Origin: Antedon bifida
Taxonomy: Eukaryota; Echinodermata; Crinoidea; Comatulida; Antedonidae
Assembly: GCA_963402885.1 (NCBI GenBank)
Contig: OY727094.1
Coordinates: 33,544,501-33,608,500, forward strand
Length of the DNA stretch: 64,000 nt
Direction: 5' to 3'
In this document: positions 11,601 to 21,121 of the stretch, in pieces
Layout of the letters: each line of letters opens with the position of its first letter
Numbering within the stretch: the stretch's first letter is position 1
The notes under the pieces: generated by a model
Seen by the model: the letters and a program-made list of their open reading frames with translations, nothing else
Databases searched by the model: none
Told to the model about the DNA's origin: nothing
Translations under genes and position numbers: made by a program

Positions 11601-14600
11601 TAATACAAAACTGAAAACTGCGTCAGTCTTAAAAAATTGTGAAACATTGGATAAAAATCGTGAATGTTTTCATCAACCTTTAAATGAGAAACGATGTAGG
11701 TTCAATGATGTTCGGTATCAAATGTAAGTTGTTAATGTTTTTAAATGCGACAAATGAAAGCAATACAGGAAATTGTATACATTTAGTAGAGAAATAAGTA
11801 AAGATATACGACATAAAAAGAAAACCATAGATAAATACTAGCTATTATGAAATAGGTCATATCTTAAAATGGTTATCAAATTAAAAACAAAGTACAAATA
11901 CATAAAATGTAATCATTCATATTTGTAATGGTTATCCCCTTGCCTTTAAAACTAATCTATTTTTTACAACTTAAATTTTTATATTTATTTTATGCTATTT
12001 TTATATTCTTTTGTTTGTACAGTACCAGAGTTTAACTACCAGAAACAAAGCAGAGTAGATTCACCATGATTTTTCTCTCTCCATATGCCATTAAATAGGG
12101 ACCTTTCGAAACAGGCAATGCGGCACTGCAACGTGCAACCGAGCGTGCAATTTACAGTGCCATGTGGATACCAAAATACTTCTGCGGACTGTTGAACAGG
12201 CAGCTCGATTTTGGGTGGCCTGGAGGGAGGCAATACATGGATGTCTCACTTGCACGTCTCACCTAACCCTTGTCGCTATTTCGAAAGCTCACTTAAGCTC
12301 TGTCTACACTATCAAACTTTGTGATAAAAAAAATTTGGGCACATCACACCGTTTTTGTTACTAGTTTGACAGCTTAATGTCCAGTATCAATACAACGAAA
12401 GGCCAATTTTGCAATTAGGTGCAATACAGTGTCAAATCCACCTGTATTATGTATAGGCCTATGGTAAAGGCATCACATGTGATCACATATGTTACAGTTT
12501 TAATTGTATCACAGAATCTTGTTGAATACTGTACAAATTATAGATACCTACCAAGAACCAGCCGGTTAAAAAGTCCAATTAAGTCAAGTATTTAATAACT
12601 ATGTAAACTTATTGGTAAAAATAGGAAAAAGGTATCTTACAGATGTGTTGAATGAAACCCTTGAAATAAGCTGGGTGGATGTCCACAGCAGAGTTAAAAC
12701 CTATGTAAACACATTAAATATCCTATCCACACTAGACAAACTACAGTAGTACTGTATTACATAACATCTTACAAGAACTTACCAATTCTCTTTGTGTGAA
12801 CGTGGTTTTATTTCTTCTTCACCAAATTTTAAATTAATTTTCTTTATTTGTTGATTGATTTCAGTCAGCATTGGGCGGAACCACCTTGTATGATCACGTT
12901 TCACTGTGTAGTATAAGAAAATATATTATTTCTTTAGTCCAGTCTTATAATTACTACAATTGCAGTTTAAAATGTGAACTCATGATTTATTGTAATTTTT
13001 AAACTTAATTTTACTTTAATTTTAAATCTTTACAATCGTTTTTACTTCACAAAAAAAAGCTATAGCTATTAAGCTCTGTCTACACTATCAAACTAGTTTG
13101 ACAAAGAAAGTGTGATGTGCTCAAATATGGTAGCGATATGCTATCATAATGTCCATATATGGGCACATCACTATTTTTTTCACATAAAGTTTGATAGTGT
13201 AGATAGACCATAAAGGTAGAAATAATACATATCCTTGACACAGGATTTGAGCAAGAATTGATCAGCCACCCACAAAATGTGAACTTATTTCAGATATTTT
13301 TTTCAAGAGGGGCTTATAAGCAATGTCTCCAATACATCTATCATTATTACTACCTGTAATATGCCTTTACTTATAATTCAATTCTTAAAACTTTAGTCGG
13401 TGTATTACTTGTCTCATCTTCTCAGATCTGCGTTTTATTAGCAGTGACAAGCCCACAAAACTAGGCTTAGCTATGCAGCGCACGCATTACATTAATTGCA
13501 AAATCTTTGAGAGGAATACAAATGAGCTACGAATGGAGCGTGTCATCTAATTATCTGAAGTCATTTAAATCTCACCCACATATTAAACAAATTGATTTTT
13601 ATATTTCAACATATTTCAAACAACATGTTCAATTGTAAGCCCATGCTTGTCAGTCAGTGATTAGGTGGTGACCCTGTAAACAACATTTGCAAACCCAATA
13701 AGATTCGAACCTCGGATTGTATTGTATTGTCATGTTGAAGATGACCAACTGCAAAGCCACTATTTATAATAATCAATGTCTTCTTACATATTTAACTTTA
13801 AACTATGTCTGAATTAAATGCACAACCAAAAAAAAAAAACCCATCCCTCTAGGTGATAAGTAAAGACAATAACGAATAAAATTAACTGTGAGTAAAAAAA
13901 AAAATGAGATGGGAATCGAAACCTGCACTTGATCGCTAAACAAAAGTCTGCACTACTAAGCCAACCAACCAGTAAAAAGAAATCACTGATGTTATTGTTA
14001 ACATTTGTACATGACTACTGTGAATTTTGGACAAATCAATAATTGCATTCTGCTGACAAAACTCTAAGCATAGCGTATATGTATACCCTGTGAGGCAGTG
14101 GTTTATGTCATGTAACTTTACTGTACCTTTTAGCAACTTAACAGTGTTTTAATATGTTTATATAGAAATTAAACTAGTAGACAGCCTAATAAATAATCAA
14201 AGACCTCTACTTATTAAAATTATAGCCTAGATTATAGATAGTAAAGTAGGCTAGCTAGGCCTACGTTTACGTACTTAAAATCACCTAGGCTAGGCCTATT
14301 AGTATTATAATATTAATAATTATTATATAATTTATATTATAATTTAAATAATAAAACACCAATAAATTACACTTGTTTTGTTTTTATATTTCATACGCAT
14401 CCAACATTATTACTTAATTATAACCTCGTTACGAAAGTACAGGTTTATACACAAATATATGCCTGGCTATGGCTAGGCCAAACATACAACATATTCCCCA
14501 GCCGGATTAGTCCAGCCATCATAATGCCATTCACACCACAAACACAACTACACAATCGACAGCTACTAGGCCTAGTTAGCTAATAAAATAATCGAGCTGT

Positions 14601-14757
14601 GCAAAGTCAATAACAAAATGTAAGCATAAAATATGACAGTAAACTACCTACCAATGTTGAAGGGAATATATTGTTTACCTAAAACAATCTTAGTGTGTAA
14701 AAACGAATGTTTGCAGTAAAATAAATAAGGAACATGTCGAACACAGGGGGCCGCCAT
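5615..14757 (-). CDS. MRPL44: Mitochondrial large-subunit ribosomal protein mL44, 5' part (five exons, 3' end outside the window)
   Basis: Five minus-strand exons join in frame: 14757-14679, 12903-12783, 8382-8195, 6412-6337 and 5699-5615. They give 183 residues ending at a phase-0 donor. Known for the family: mL44 is a structural protein of the mitoribosomal large subunit, with an RNase III-like fold and a C-terminal dsRNA-binding-like domain; vertebrate proteins are about 330 residues. Seen here: a basic N-terminus typical of a mitochondrial import signal (residues 1 to about 30), then the RNase III-like region from about residue 66. Anchors shared with vertebrate mL44 as I recall it are KENWNYSSELYAFGKRL, FTNKCYIEREERKR, LPTLPQEGIK and NLGVPDLTLS. 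The start is the ATG at 14757 (A at -3, G at +4); an in-frame ATG three codons upstream (14766) is possible. The second half of the RNase III fold and the RNA-binding domain are missing, and I found no exon for them between 1 and 5600. The family assignment is firm. Confidence 0.92.
6337..6412 (-). CDS. MRPL44: MRPL44 exon 4
   Basis: The acceptor is ttttttgtcag|GAATTG and the donor is ATTAA|gtaagt. The 76-bp exon encodes GIEFISEYVLTYLRCVLPTL and then PQEGIK across the junctions. It lines up with the family segment that ends in LPxEGxx. The upstream poly-T tract makes the acceptor unambiguous. Confidence 0.9.
7580..7626 (+). repeat. G-rich run with 17 consecutive G
   Basis: GGTGGTGGT repeats lead into GGGGG, T, then 17 G (7610-7626). 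It can form a G-quadruplex on the plus strand and is C-rich on the MRPL44 transcript strand (intron 3). Such runs are often unstable and misassembled. Confidence 0.9.
7627..8150. repeat. Imperfect tandem duplication in MRPL44 intron 3 (three copies)
   Basis: The word AATTTGCTACAT, followed by AAC/AACA-rich sequence, occurs near 7723, 7860 and 8046. The first two copies share GGCAGTATAT...TACCAGTATCACTGTT. The second and third share ACACGATTAT/ACACAATTAT followed by ATATAACCAAAA. Spacings of about 137 and 186 bp show unequal units. Confidence 0.7.
8195..8382 (-). CDS. MRPL44: MRPL44 exon 3 (start of the RNase III-like domain)
   Basis: The acceptor is cttgatag|GAATTAT and the donor is ACAAAAG|gtttgt. 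The 188-bp exon encodes 62 residues, NYSSELYAFGKRLGEEF... to ...DNTKLSTK. It is the best-conserved exon seen and identifies the gene: spacing and residues match the first helices of the mL44 RNase III-like domain, including the FTNKCYI segment and the LGLEGD turn. Confidence 0.93.
9932..10096. mobile_element. MITE, GTCTACACTATCAAAC family, full copy
   Basis: The left end is TAAAGCTCTGTCTACACTAT and the right end is its inverted counterpart, ATAGTGTAAACAGAGCTTAA. Inner arms are TGTGATGTGCCCATATATGG and, inverted, GGGCACATCACA. The whole ~165 bp can fold back on itself. No ORF is present. Confidence 0.9.
11225..11395. mobile_element. MITE, GTCTACACTATCAAAC family, inverted orientation
   Basis: The left end is degraded (AAGCGTTGTTTACACTAGTA) and the right end is intact (TAGTGTAGACAGAGCTTTAG). 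The centre (ATGGTAGTGATATGACATCA) is the complement of the centre at 9932, so this copy lies in the opposite orientation. Confidence 0.88.
12099..12292. mobile_element. Possible palindromic element with TTTCGAAA-bearing ends
   Basis: GGACCTTTCGAAACAGGCAA on the left resembles the complement of the right-hand segment (GAGCTTTCGAAATAGCGACA). The interior is GC-richer than its surroundings (GCGGCACTGCAACGTGC). The inverted match is short and imperfect, so this is tentative. Confidence 0.3.
12293..12377. mobile_element. MITE deletion derivative (85 bp) flanked by TTAA
   Basis: TTAAGCTCTGTCTACACTAT opens the copy and ACTAGTTTGACAGCTTAA closes it. The centre is deleted, leaving only GGGCACATCACAC. 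TTAA stands exactly at both edges, the clearest evidence for this family's target site. Confidence 0.88.
12783..12903 (-). CDS. MRPL44: MRPL44 exon 2
   Basis: The acceptor is ctacacag|TGAAACG and the donor is GAATTG|gtaagt. The 121-bp exon encodes a basic linker (KRDHTRWFRPMLTEINQQIK...) ending in RSHKEN. Its last two bases plus the first base of exon 3 make the Trp of the conserved NW-Y start of the RNase III-like domain. Confidence 0.9.
13069..13212. mobile_element. MITE, GTCTACACTATCAAAC family, in MRPL44 intron 1
   Basis: TTAAGCTCTGTCTACACTAT is on the left; AAAGTTTGATAGTGTAGATA then GACCATAA is on the right. It is about 140 bp. The internal ATATGG...CATATATGGGCACATCAC arms are present. 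Confidence 0.88.
13620..13765 (-). mobile_element. tRNA-derived SINE-like fragment
   Basis: On the minus strand an A-box-like TGGCTTTGCAGTTGG (13759-13745) precedes a perfect B box, GGTTCGAATC (13711-13702), at tRNA-like spacing. No cloverleaf with paired acceptor arms is evident, so I call a SINE head and not a tRNA gene. Confidence 0.45.
13840..13970 (-). mobile_element. Second tRNA-derived SINE-like fragment
   Basis: On the minus strand, A-box-like TGGCTTAGTAG (13963-13953) and B-box-like GGTTTCGATTCC (13923-13912) lie about 40 bases apart, followed by a run of T that could act as a pol III terminator. It is distinct in sequence from the copy at 13620-13765. Confidence 0.45.
14679..14757 (-). 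CDS. MRPL44: MRPL44 exon 1 (start codon, import signal)
   Basis: It begins at ATGGCGGCC and ends in TTTTAG|gtaaac, phase 1. It encodes 26 residues rich in Arg, Lys, His and hydrophobics (MAAPCVRHVPYLFYCKHSF...), which suits a mitochondrial presequence. The ATG sits in AAAATGG, a good initiation context. The adjacent CGCCATTTTG on the plus strand resembles the common YY1-type start-site word of housekeeping genes. Confidence 0.8.
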
Positions 14758-15700
14758 TTTGTTCATTTGAGAAATAGGATCTCAAAATATTTTAAAATTT
14801 ATCCGAAAAAAGAAAATAAAAATAAACGTTTATATTCATTATAAACCATAATAAATTCACTAAAACATTATTCTGTAATATTTATTGCATTTATGTAATT
14901 TAAATGTGGCTAAATCTAAATATCTATGTATAAAATTAATAGAGTTGTTGGTTTACGTGGAGTTAACATACACCTACATGTGCGAACAAACGAACATAAC
15001 TAGGAAGCAAATTTTGTAAGTCAATCATCTCACACACACTGAGTACGTACACAAGCGATACACAACGAACGACATCACATGCAGTGGAAGATCGGCTTGT
15101 TTATATTCTTTTAACTGGTGCTATCTGTTAATTAAAAGCAGTAAAATACTAGGAAATGATATGACAAGCGTTGCCAAGTACAATATACGTGGTAGGAACG
15201 AACATTTTGTTATTTTTTTCATTTTAGACAAGTGTAAATTAGTAATTTGTTACCAAACCTCAAATCGATGGGGGTTGTTGGTTTCAGAGAAGTGGGTTAC
15301 ATTCTTTGTTCGTATCCGACTCCAATATCCTAAATTTCTACGGTTCCGGTATTTTTTTAATAATTTATACTCGGGTAACATTAAAATATATATACTATTA
15401 TAACGTACAATTTACTTTTGATCACTTTTAGGTAGATTTGTAAAAAAATTTTCGATGTGCGAAATTTGTGTTTTGGTAGCGTGTTGTACGGTACTTTCCA
15501 ATGTGAAAGAGGTGGGGTGAAATCCCAGCCAGGCTCTACCCTTTCCGCCTTTGTTCCGCACGTATTATATATCCGGTTACGAGGTCATACTGTTCAAGGG
15601 GGCTACACGCCGAGTGTTGGCCTTGGCCGGGTGAGATATGCAAATAACCAAAGTGGGTAGTAGGTATTTTAGGAGGTCATTTAATATTTGAGAAGGTAGA
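14758..15700. promoter_or_regulatory. Probable divergent promoter region between MRPL44 and the zinc-finger gene
   Basis: MRPL44 starts leftward at 14757, and the zinc-finger gene needs an upstream non-coding first exon. A GC- and CpG-richer segment at 15455-15660 contains a TATTATATAT word and an octamer ATGCAAAT (near 15638). I could not fix the first exon or its donor. The promoter role is inferred from position. Confidence 0.4.
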
Positions 15701-16144
15701 CCTACCCTTCACCACTAACTATATTCACCCATCATGATTGTACTGTAACACAGACAGACTGTCAATGCCCTCCTGGACTTTGATGAGGTCAAAATGTTCT
15801 ACCACCAGCAATATTGACCACAAACCTCTCAATTTTATTTCACCAAATCTACCACAAATTAACATTTATTTTTTGGGTTGTTGAATTGCATTAAATTTAA
15901 TTTTAAGATCAGCAAAAAACATATTATTAGTCTATCAGACCAAGGAGGTATAAAAATGATCAGAAATTAAGAAATTATCCTGTTATTGGCGAATCCTTTT
16001 TTGCTGTTGGTGTAAATTTTAAAATAAAATGATACTGTATTATATTTGCCTGGCTTTTAGTTTAGATAGGAAAGAATGTGTATTTCGTTTTATTAACCCG
16101 TACATTTCATCTATTTTAACACTAATGTAAGTACTGTAGGCTCC

Positions 16145-16275
16145 TTGTTTCATTTCATTTATTTATTCGACCAATACACAGATACAGAACAGAAACAAAG
16201 CACAATGGTCAGGGGCAACTAAAGCAAAACAATTACTATAACTCAAAAGAGTCAGTTGGCCCTTTGTAATTTACA
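16145..16275 (-). mobile_element. LINE 3' end fragment (AATAAATAAATGAAA tail)
   Basis: Read on the minus strand it ends in a short-word tail of the AATAAATAAATGAAATGAAA kind, typical of CR1/L2-like non-LTR elements. The body is nearly identical to 23164-23276 (shared CAGATACAGAACAGAAACAA and GGTCAGGGGCAACTAAAGCA on the plus strand). Confidence 0.65.
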
Positions 16276-16544
16276 GTATTGCCAATATTCAAGTATACTG
16301 CAAATCAATTGGTTCATAAAAAAATGTTTACTGGAGATTAAATTCGCTTAAATTTAATTTCTATTGTAAACATAAGGTCTTATTTAAAATAAAAAATAAT
16401 AATTGACTATACATCAAAACCTACATTTAATTGGAATATTCCTTTTTAAATTTATAAATTGGTTGATAAATTGGTTGGTGTATCAATCATACACAGTATG
16501 CTATTTCAATTTCTTATAGATTATACTAATGAAAATTTATTTAT

Positions 16545-16690
16545 ATTTATTTATTCAATTTCTGCCATATACAAGGAAGACAAAGCAATTATAAAAGGGG
16601 GCAAGGAAACACCAAACAGGTGCTAAACACCTATGCTAGTTGGTCAACCCAGAACAGAGCACAGAAATAAATAAATAACTAAATACGTTC
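16545..16690 (-). mobile_element. LINE 3' end fragment, second family
   Basis: On the minus strand it reads GGTTGACCAACTAGCATAGG ... TATGGCAGAAATTGAATAAA, with an AAATAAATA tail. It matches the opposite-strand copy at 37062-37216. Confidence 0.65.
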
Positions 16691-18808
16691 TACAATTAAA
16701 GCATCTACAAGAAAGCAACCAACTACACAATATCAAAATTATTTAAAAAATAAGTATTGAGATAATTATTAAAATTGTTAGTAATTACTAATTAACACCT
16801 CAAATTCAAGGTTTGCAATTAAAGTTTATACTGTCAAACCAACATTTACTTCTCTCAGAACCCAACTTACCAATGCTAAAACCCACCCTTGCCAAAATCC
16901 TACCAATTTGACCATTTTTTATGATCTTTGTGAGTAACTAACATAGTAAATAAACCAACTTGGGTGATTTCACTAAACAACAGTCAATGATGCTATGCTT
17001 GAATGGTTCTGGTTTCAATTGGATAATTAAGGTCGGGTCACTTGAATAAGATGAATCCTATGAAATTGTTCCCTTGGTTTTATGATAAATTCCATTAACA
17101 AAATATGTCAAATTTAAGTGATTTTTACTTATTGCCTTTGAAAGGTCCTAGAATTTTATTTAAAATGTTCTAGAATTGATAATATAAATTACAGTATATA
17201 AAAGTTGTACAAATAAATAGATATATTTCTGTACTTTTTATTTTCTAATACTAATTGTCTCATAGTCTAATATAATTAAACATTAAATGTATTAGTAGTT
17301 CTGTAATTTTATATTGAAGCAAGTTAAAAATTAAAAAGTCAGAGAAAATGGCCAAACCTGAGATATTTTTAAAAAATAAACAACAAAATCACTTTTTCTC
17401 ATAGGAATGATAAATTTTCTTTTGTACTGTAAATCACTTTAAGATTAAACAAATAAACAGTGCTACTGTACAGTACTAAATAAAATGATATTTTTAATAC
17501 TTTGGTTACAAATTGAATGAAACAATATGCCTGTTCTGATTTATTTTTAGGATTATACGTAAATATAATTTATGCTTTTGGGAAAATATTCAGAGAAGAT
17601 TACCAAAGATGTATGGCCTCGATAAATTTAAGCAAATCATTGATTATTGTTGTTGTGTAAAATGAAATTTGTATTGACAACAGACGATGGATAAACTAGG
17701 GCACAGTGCGAGAATATAAATTGTTAGAGAGTTGTACTTTTTTATGTTCTATGTAACAGAAAAACACTTGTGTTTTAATAATATATTAATAGTACAGTGT
17801 AGATGTGAGAAAACTTGTAATCAATTTAATTGATAATTTTACTACATGATAGAGATAAACATTTGTTGCAGTTTGGTGACAAAAATAAAACTGACATAAT
17901 TCCAAAATATTTTACAAGAAATGCTATGTTGAAATGTCACCAAAATAACAAAGTTATTTTAATAAATTTGTGTCTAACTATACACAAAGCACACACTAGT
18001 GATAGTGTATAGAAAGATACTTGTCAATAGAGGTTTACTTTATTTTTAGAATCTGTTTATATTAAAAAATGATAACATTTGTTAATAATTCAAAAGCTGG
18101 ATTTTACTTTTATCTTACATGCTATAATAATACTGATTTTAATTTTCAACAATATGCATTTTGTGTTGCATACTTTCAGATTCATGTGGTAACAAAAATC
18201 ATAAACTAAATATTTGTTTTTAATTTAATCTATTTGTACAGAAGACCTTTAGATATCAGCTCTAAAGTAAAGATCATTATAAAATGTATATTTCAATGGG
18301 TTGAATATTTTTATAATTTAAAGTATTCATAAACCATGTCTGAAATTACCACCAATAATTTAACTGAAAATACAGCATGTTGATACTGTACACCAGACTG
18401 ACCACCATGGTGACTGTAACTGACCACCATGGTGGTTGTAACTGACCATCAGTATCCTTTACATTGACAATATTTTCATTTTACAGTTACATATTAAAAA
18501 TATTTTCACAAAGTACAATGTATACTCCCTGGTAAGACTAAACTATCCTTCATTTGCTCTCTATGCTCTATCACTGGGGTACTTGCTGTGTCTCAAATTC
18601 TCTTCGGGGAGTACAAATAATTGGGGTCTGTTAGTATCAAGTAACTACTGTGTAAGCTAAAAACATCTCAGACTACTAAGAACAGCCAGATGCTTGTTAT
18701 ATGCTATGTTATATTTCATTTTGTAACCTCATTTTCTACAATTCTTTTAAATACTTGTATTACATTATGATACTCTACTTATTATATCTTATCCTCTTTT
18801 TTTTTCAG

Positions 18809-21121
18809 ATTAAAGCTGAGTACAGATAAAACTCCCATCATGAGTACAGAGGTCATGATTGCGTCCGACAACGACATAAGTGACCTGGGACCAGTACGAA
18901 AGATGTCTACAAGTTTTTTGGACGATTTTAAAAAGTGTATTGCAGGATTTGACACAAATGAAAATGACTTTGTTCCTGATACAGTTGAGTATCGTGAAAA
19001 AACTAATGGTTTTATTAGTATCACAAAGAATGGCAAAGGTGCCAGTGGACGTCTGGAATCGAAATTAAAAGACATGGCTAAAGACAGGGTAATGTTAAGG
19101 GGAGTAACAAAGAATGAAAACGACTCAATGGTTGAAGTGAAGAGATATAACATCTTAGATGGCACAGTGACCAAGCATCAAGAGGTACGAGGCGTAGAAT
19201 CACAATTACAAAAACGTGAACCAGAGGATACACCACATTCCGAATCAAACCCAAAGGGGGATTTCCTCCGGTCTCTTTTATGCGGAAGCAACAAAGGAGA
19301 AAACGGGGAAGCTGAAAACGATTCTCAGGCTTTCTATCCATGTAAAGTGTGCAAAAATAGTTTTATTTCCAAATCAAGTTTACGCAAACATATTTGCGCT
19401 ACTAGAATAGACGAGAATGGGGTCGTTGAGGGCACTATTAAGACCGAGGGTCAAGAGGTCAAAGAGACTGCTCAAGACGAGATGGATGTTTATTATAATG
19501 AACCAAAGAGCCACGCAGATGCTATTCATCAATACGCATCTGCAGCAAACGACTCGCAATTTTCCATACCCCCACCAAATGCGTATATTGTTGACGGACA
19601 ATTGCATTTGCTACGTGCAAATGCAAATAATGAAAGTGACCAAATTGATCAAGGTGGAATAGCGGGAGGAGTAGTTGGTGGAATTCCAGGAGGAATAGCA
19701 GTCGTTGATGGTATTCTAGAACCTGGAGAGCGACCTTTCACCTGTAAAGTTTGTAACATGAATTTTAAGCATTCCAGTCATCTGATGCGGCATAGGGCAA
19801 CGCATACGAATGAAAGGCCTTATGCTTGTAATGAATGCCCCGCTGCTTTTCGCAGAAAATGTCACTTAAAACGGCATTGGCAGAGAATACACAGTGGGGA
19901 GAAACCGTTCAAATGCGGGGTTTGTGGTAAATCCTTTAGCGACAGAGATCATCAGCGTCAGCACGAGACGATTCATGGACCGGAAACCTATCCGTGCATT
20001 GCTTGTCGGTACGTTTACCCAACAGAAATGCATCTTGTAAAGCACTTGGCCGACAACCCAGACTGTAGAGCCATTGTTTCAAAGGGTAGTGCTGATGGAG
20101 CTCCACGACGAAAACGCCGGAAAGATGGCAACAAGCTGACATCATACAAATGCGGAATGTGTGGAGAATCTTTTAAGAAACTAAGACAGATTCAAACGCA
20201 TCAACGTGTCCGTCATCATGATGCATTTGAAAAGAAATACAAATGTAATCTCTGCAATAAAGGCTTTGACCTTATATCAGATTTAACCCATCATCGCAAT
20301 ACTCATCTTACGAAAGAAGCAAGAGCAACCAATGGCAACCACCCAAGTACAAGCTCTCCAGATGGTCCTCCTCAGAACAAAGAGAAACTGATGGAGATGC
20401 TGCAGCAACTGGAGAAGAGAATACAACAGCAGCAGCAACAGGTGAAGAAAATTGAAAACCAACAAGAACAGATCGTACAGGAGGGTTATCCGGTTATTGG
20501 ATCCCCGCCAACAACTCATCCGCTCAACTTTGCTGATTTACCAATCATGTCAGAGCGTGAATTCAGTCATGTGCATTATCTATTACGTAAAGACTCGCCG
20601 AGCCCCCCACCCCCTCTGTATCACCAACATAGAGAATCGATGGCAGCCATTTGGATGAAACATCCTCGTTTACGTGAATACTTCGCAGAACGTAACCAGA
20701 ATACATCCGCATTAATGCCATCCACTCCGAGCGAAGCTGTACGAGAGAATTCACAAAACGGCAAGCGGGAAGGTGAACCTGAACAGCACCCTCTAAGAGA
20801 AAACGAAGAACCTAATTCCCAAAATTGTATGATTGGTCTTCTACCAAACAATCGGCATACTTGCGAGCAATGCGGTATCTCATTTCTTCTCTATTCTGAA
20901 TTTCGTATTCACCGTAAACGGCATGAACGTGCGCAGCTAGCTTATTCAAAATCATCTAAAGACGATCAAAATCCGAGCTTGAGTATGTTGGAAACGAATC
21001 CAAATGCCGACCGCAGCCTTTGCCGGGAATGCTGCTCGGAAAACGGCGACTCAAATCACCGTCACTGTCAACTGAAGGCAGAGGGTAATGACGCACATTC
21101 AGAGCACAACTCTGAGCAGAG
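18809..21121 (+). CDS. Zinc-finger gene main exon (coding from 18840)
   Basis: A long poly-T tract and acceptor (tttttttttcag|ATTAAAG) precede the exon, leaving 31 nt of 5' UTR before the ATG. Non-coding exon(s) must therefore lie upstream. The donor is CAGAG|gtaagc. All eight zinc fingers are in this exon (residues 1-760). If the intron is retained, translation adds one Arg and stops at 21123-21125, giving a 761-residue form without the coiled-coil tail. GC content is clearly higher than in the flanks. Confidence 0.93.

Larger units (their letters stand above)
8383..12782 (-). other. MRPL44 intron 2
   Basis: This 4.4 kb intron is AT-rich. It holds three TTAA-type MITE copies (9932-10096, 11225-11395, 12293-12377) and one possible palindromic element (12099-12292). 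I see no extra conserved exon. An exon-like window at 12641-12700 is out of frame. Confidence 0.7.
15701..18808 (+). other. Upstream intron of the zinc-finger gene (inferred)
   Basis: AT-rich with no supported coding exon. It contains two LINE-type 3' tails (16145-16275 and 16545-16690) and a short imperfect repeat with a CCACCATGG core (18397-18450). Confidence 0.4.

Noticed and set aside
12641..12700. Exon-like minus-strand window (FNSAVDIHPAYFKGFIQH) with AG and gtaag edges between MRPL44 exons 2 and 3
   Set aside because: Adding it to MRPL44 gives Trp-Phe-stop in the required phase, while exons 2 and 3 join perfectly without it. It could belong to a buried repeat but has no support.
13698..13765. 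Possible functional tRNA gene on the minus strand
   Set aside because: A and B boxes are present but acceptor and anticodon stems do not pair, so a SINE head is the better reading.
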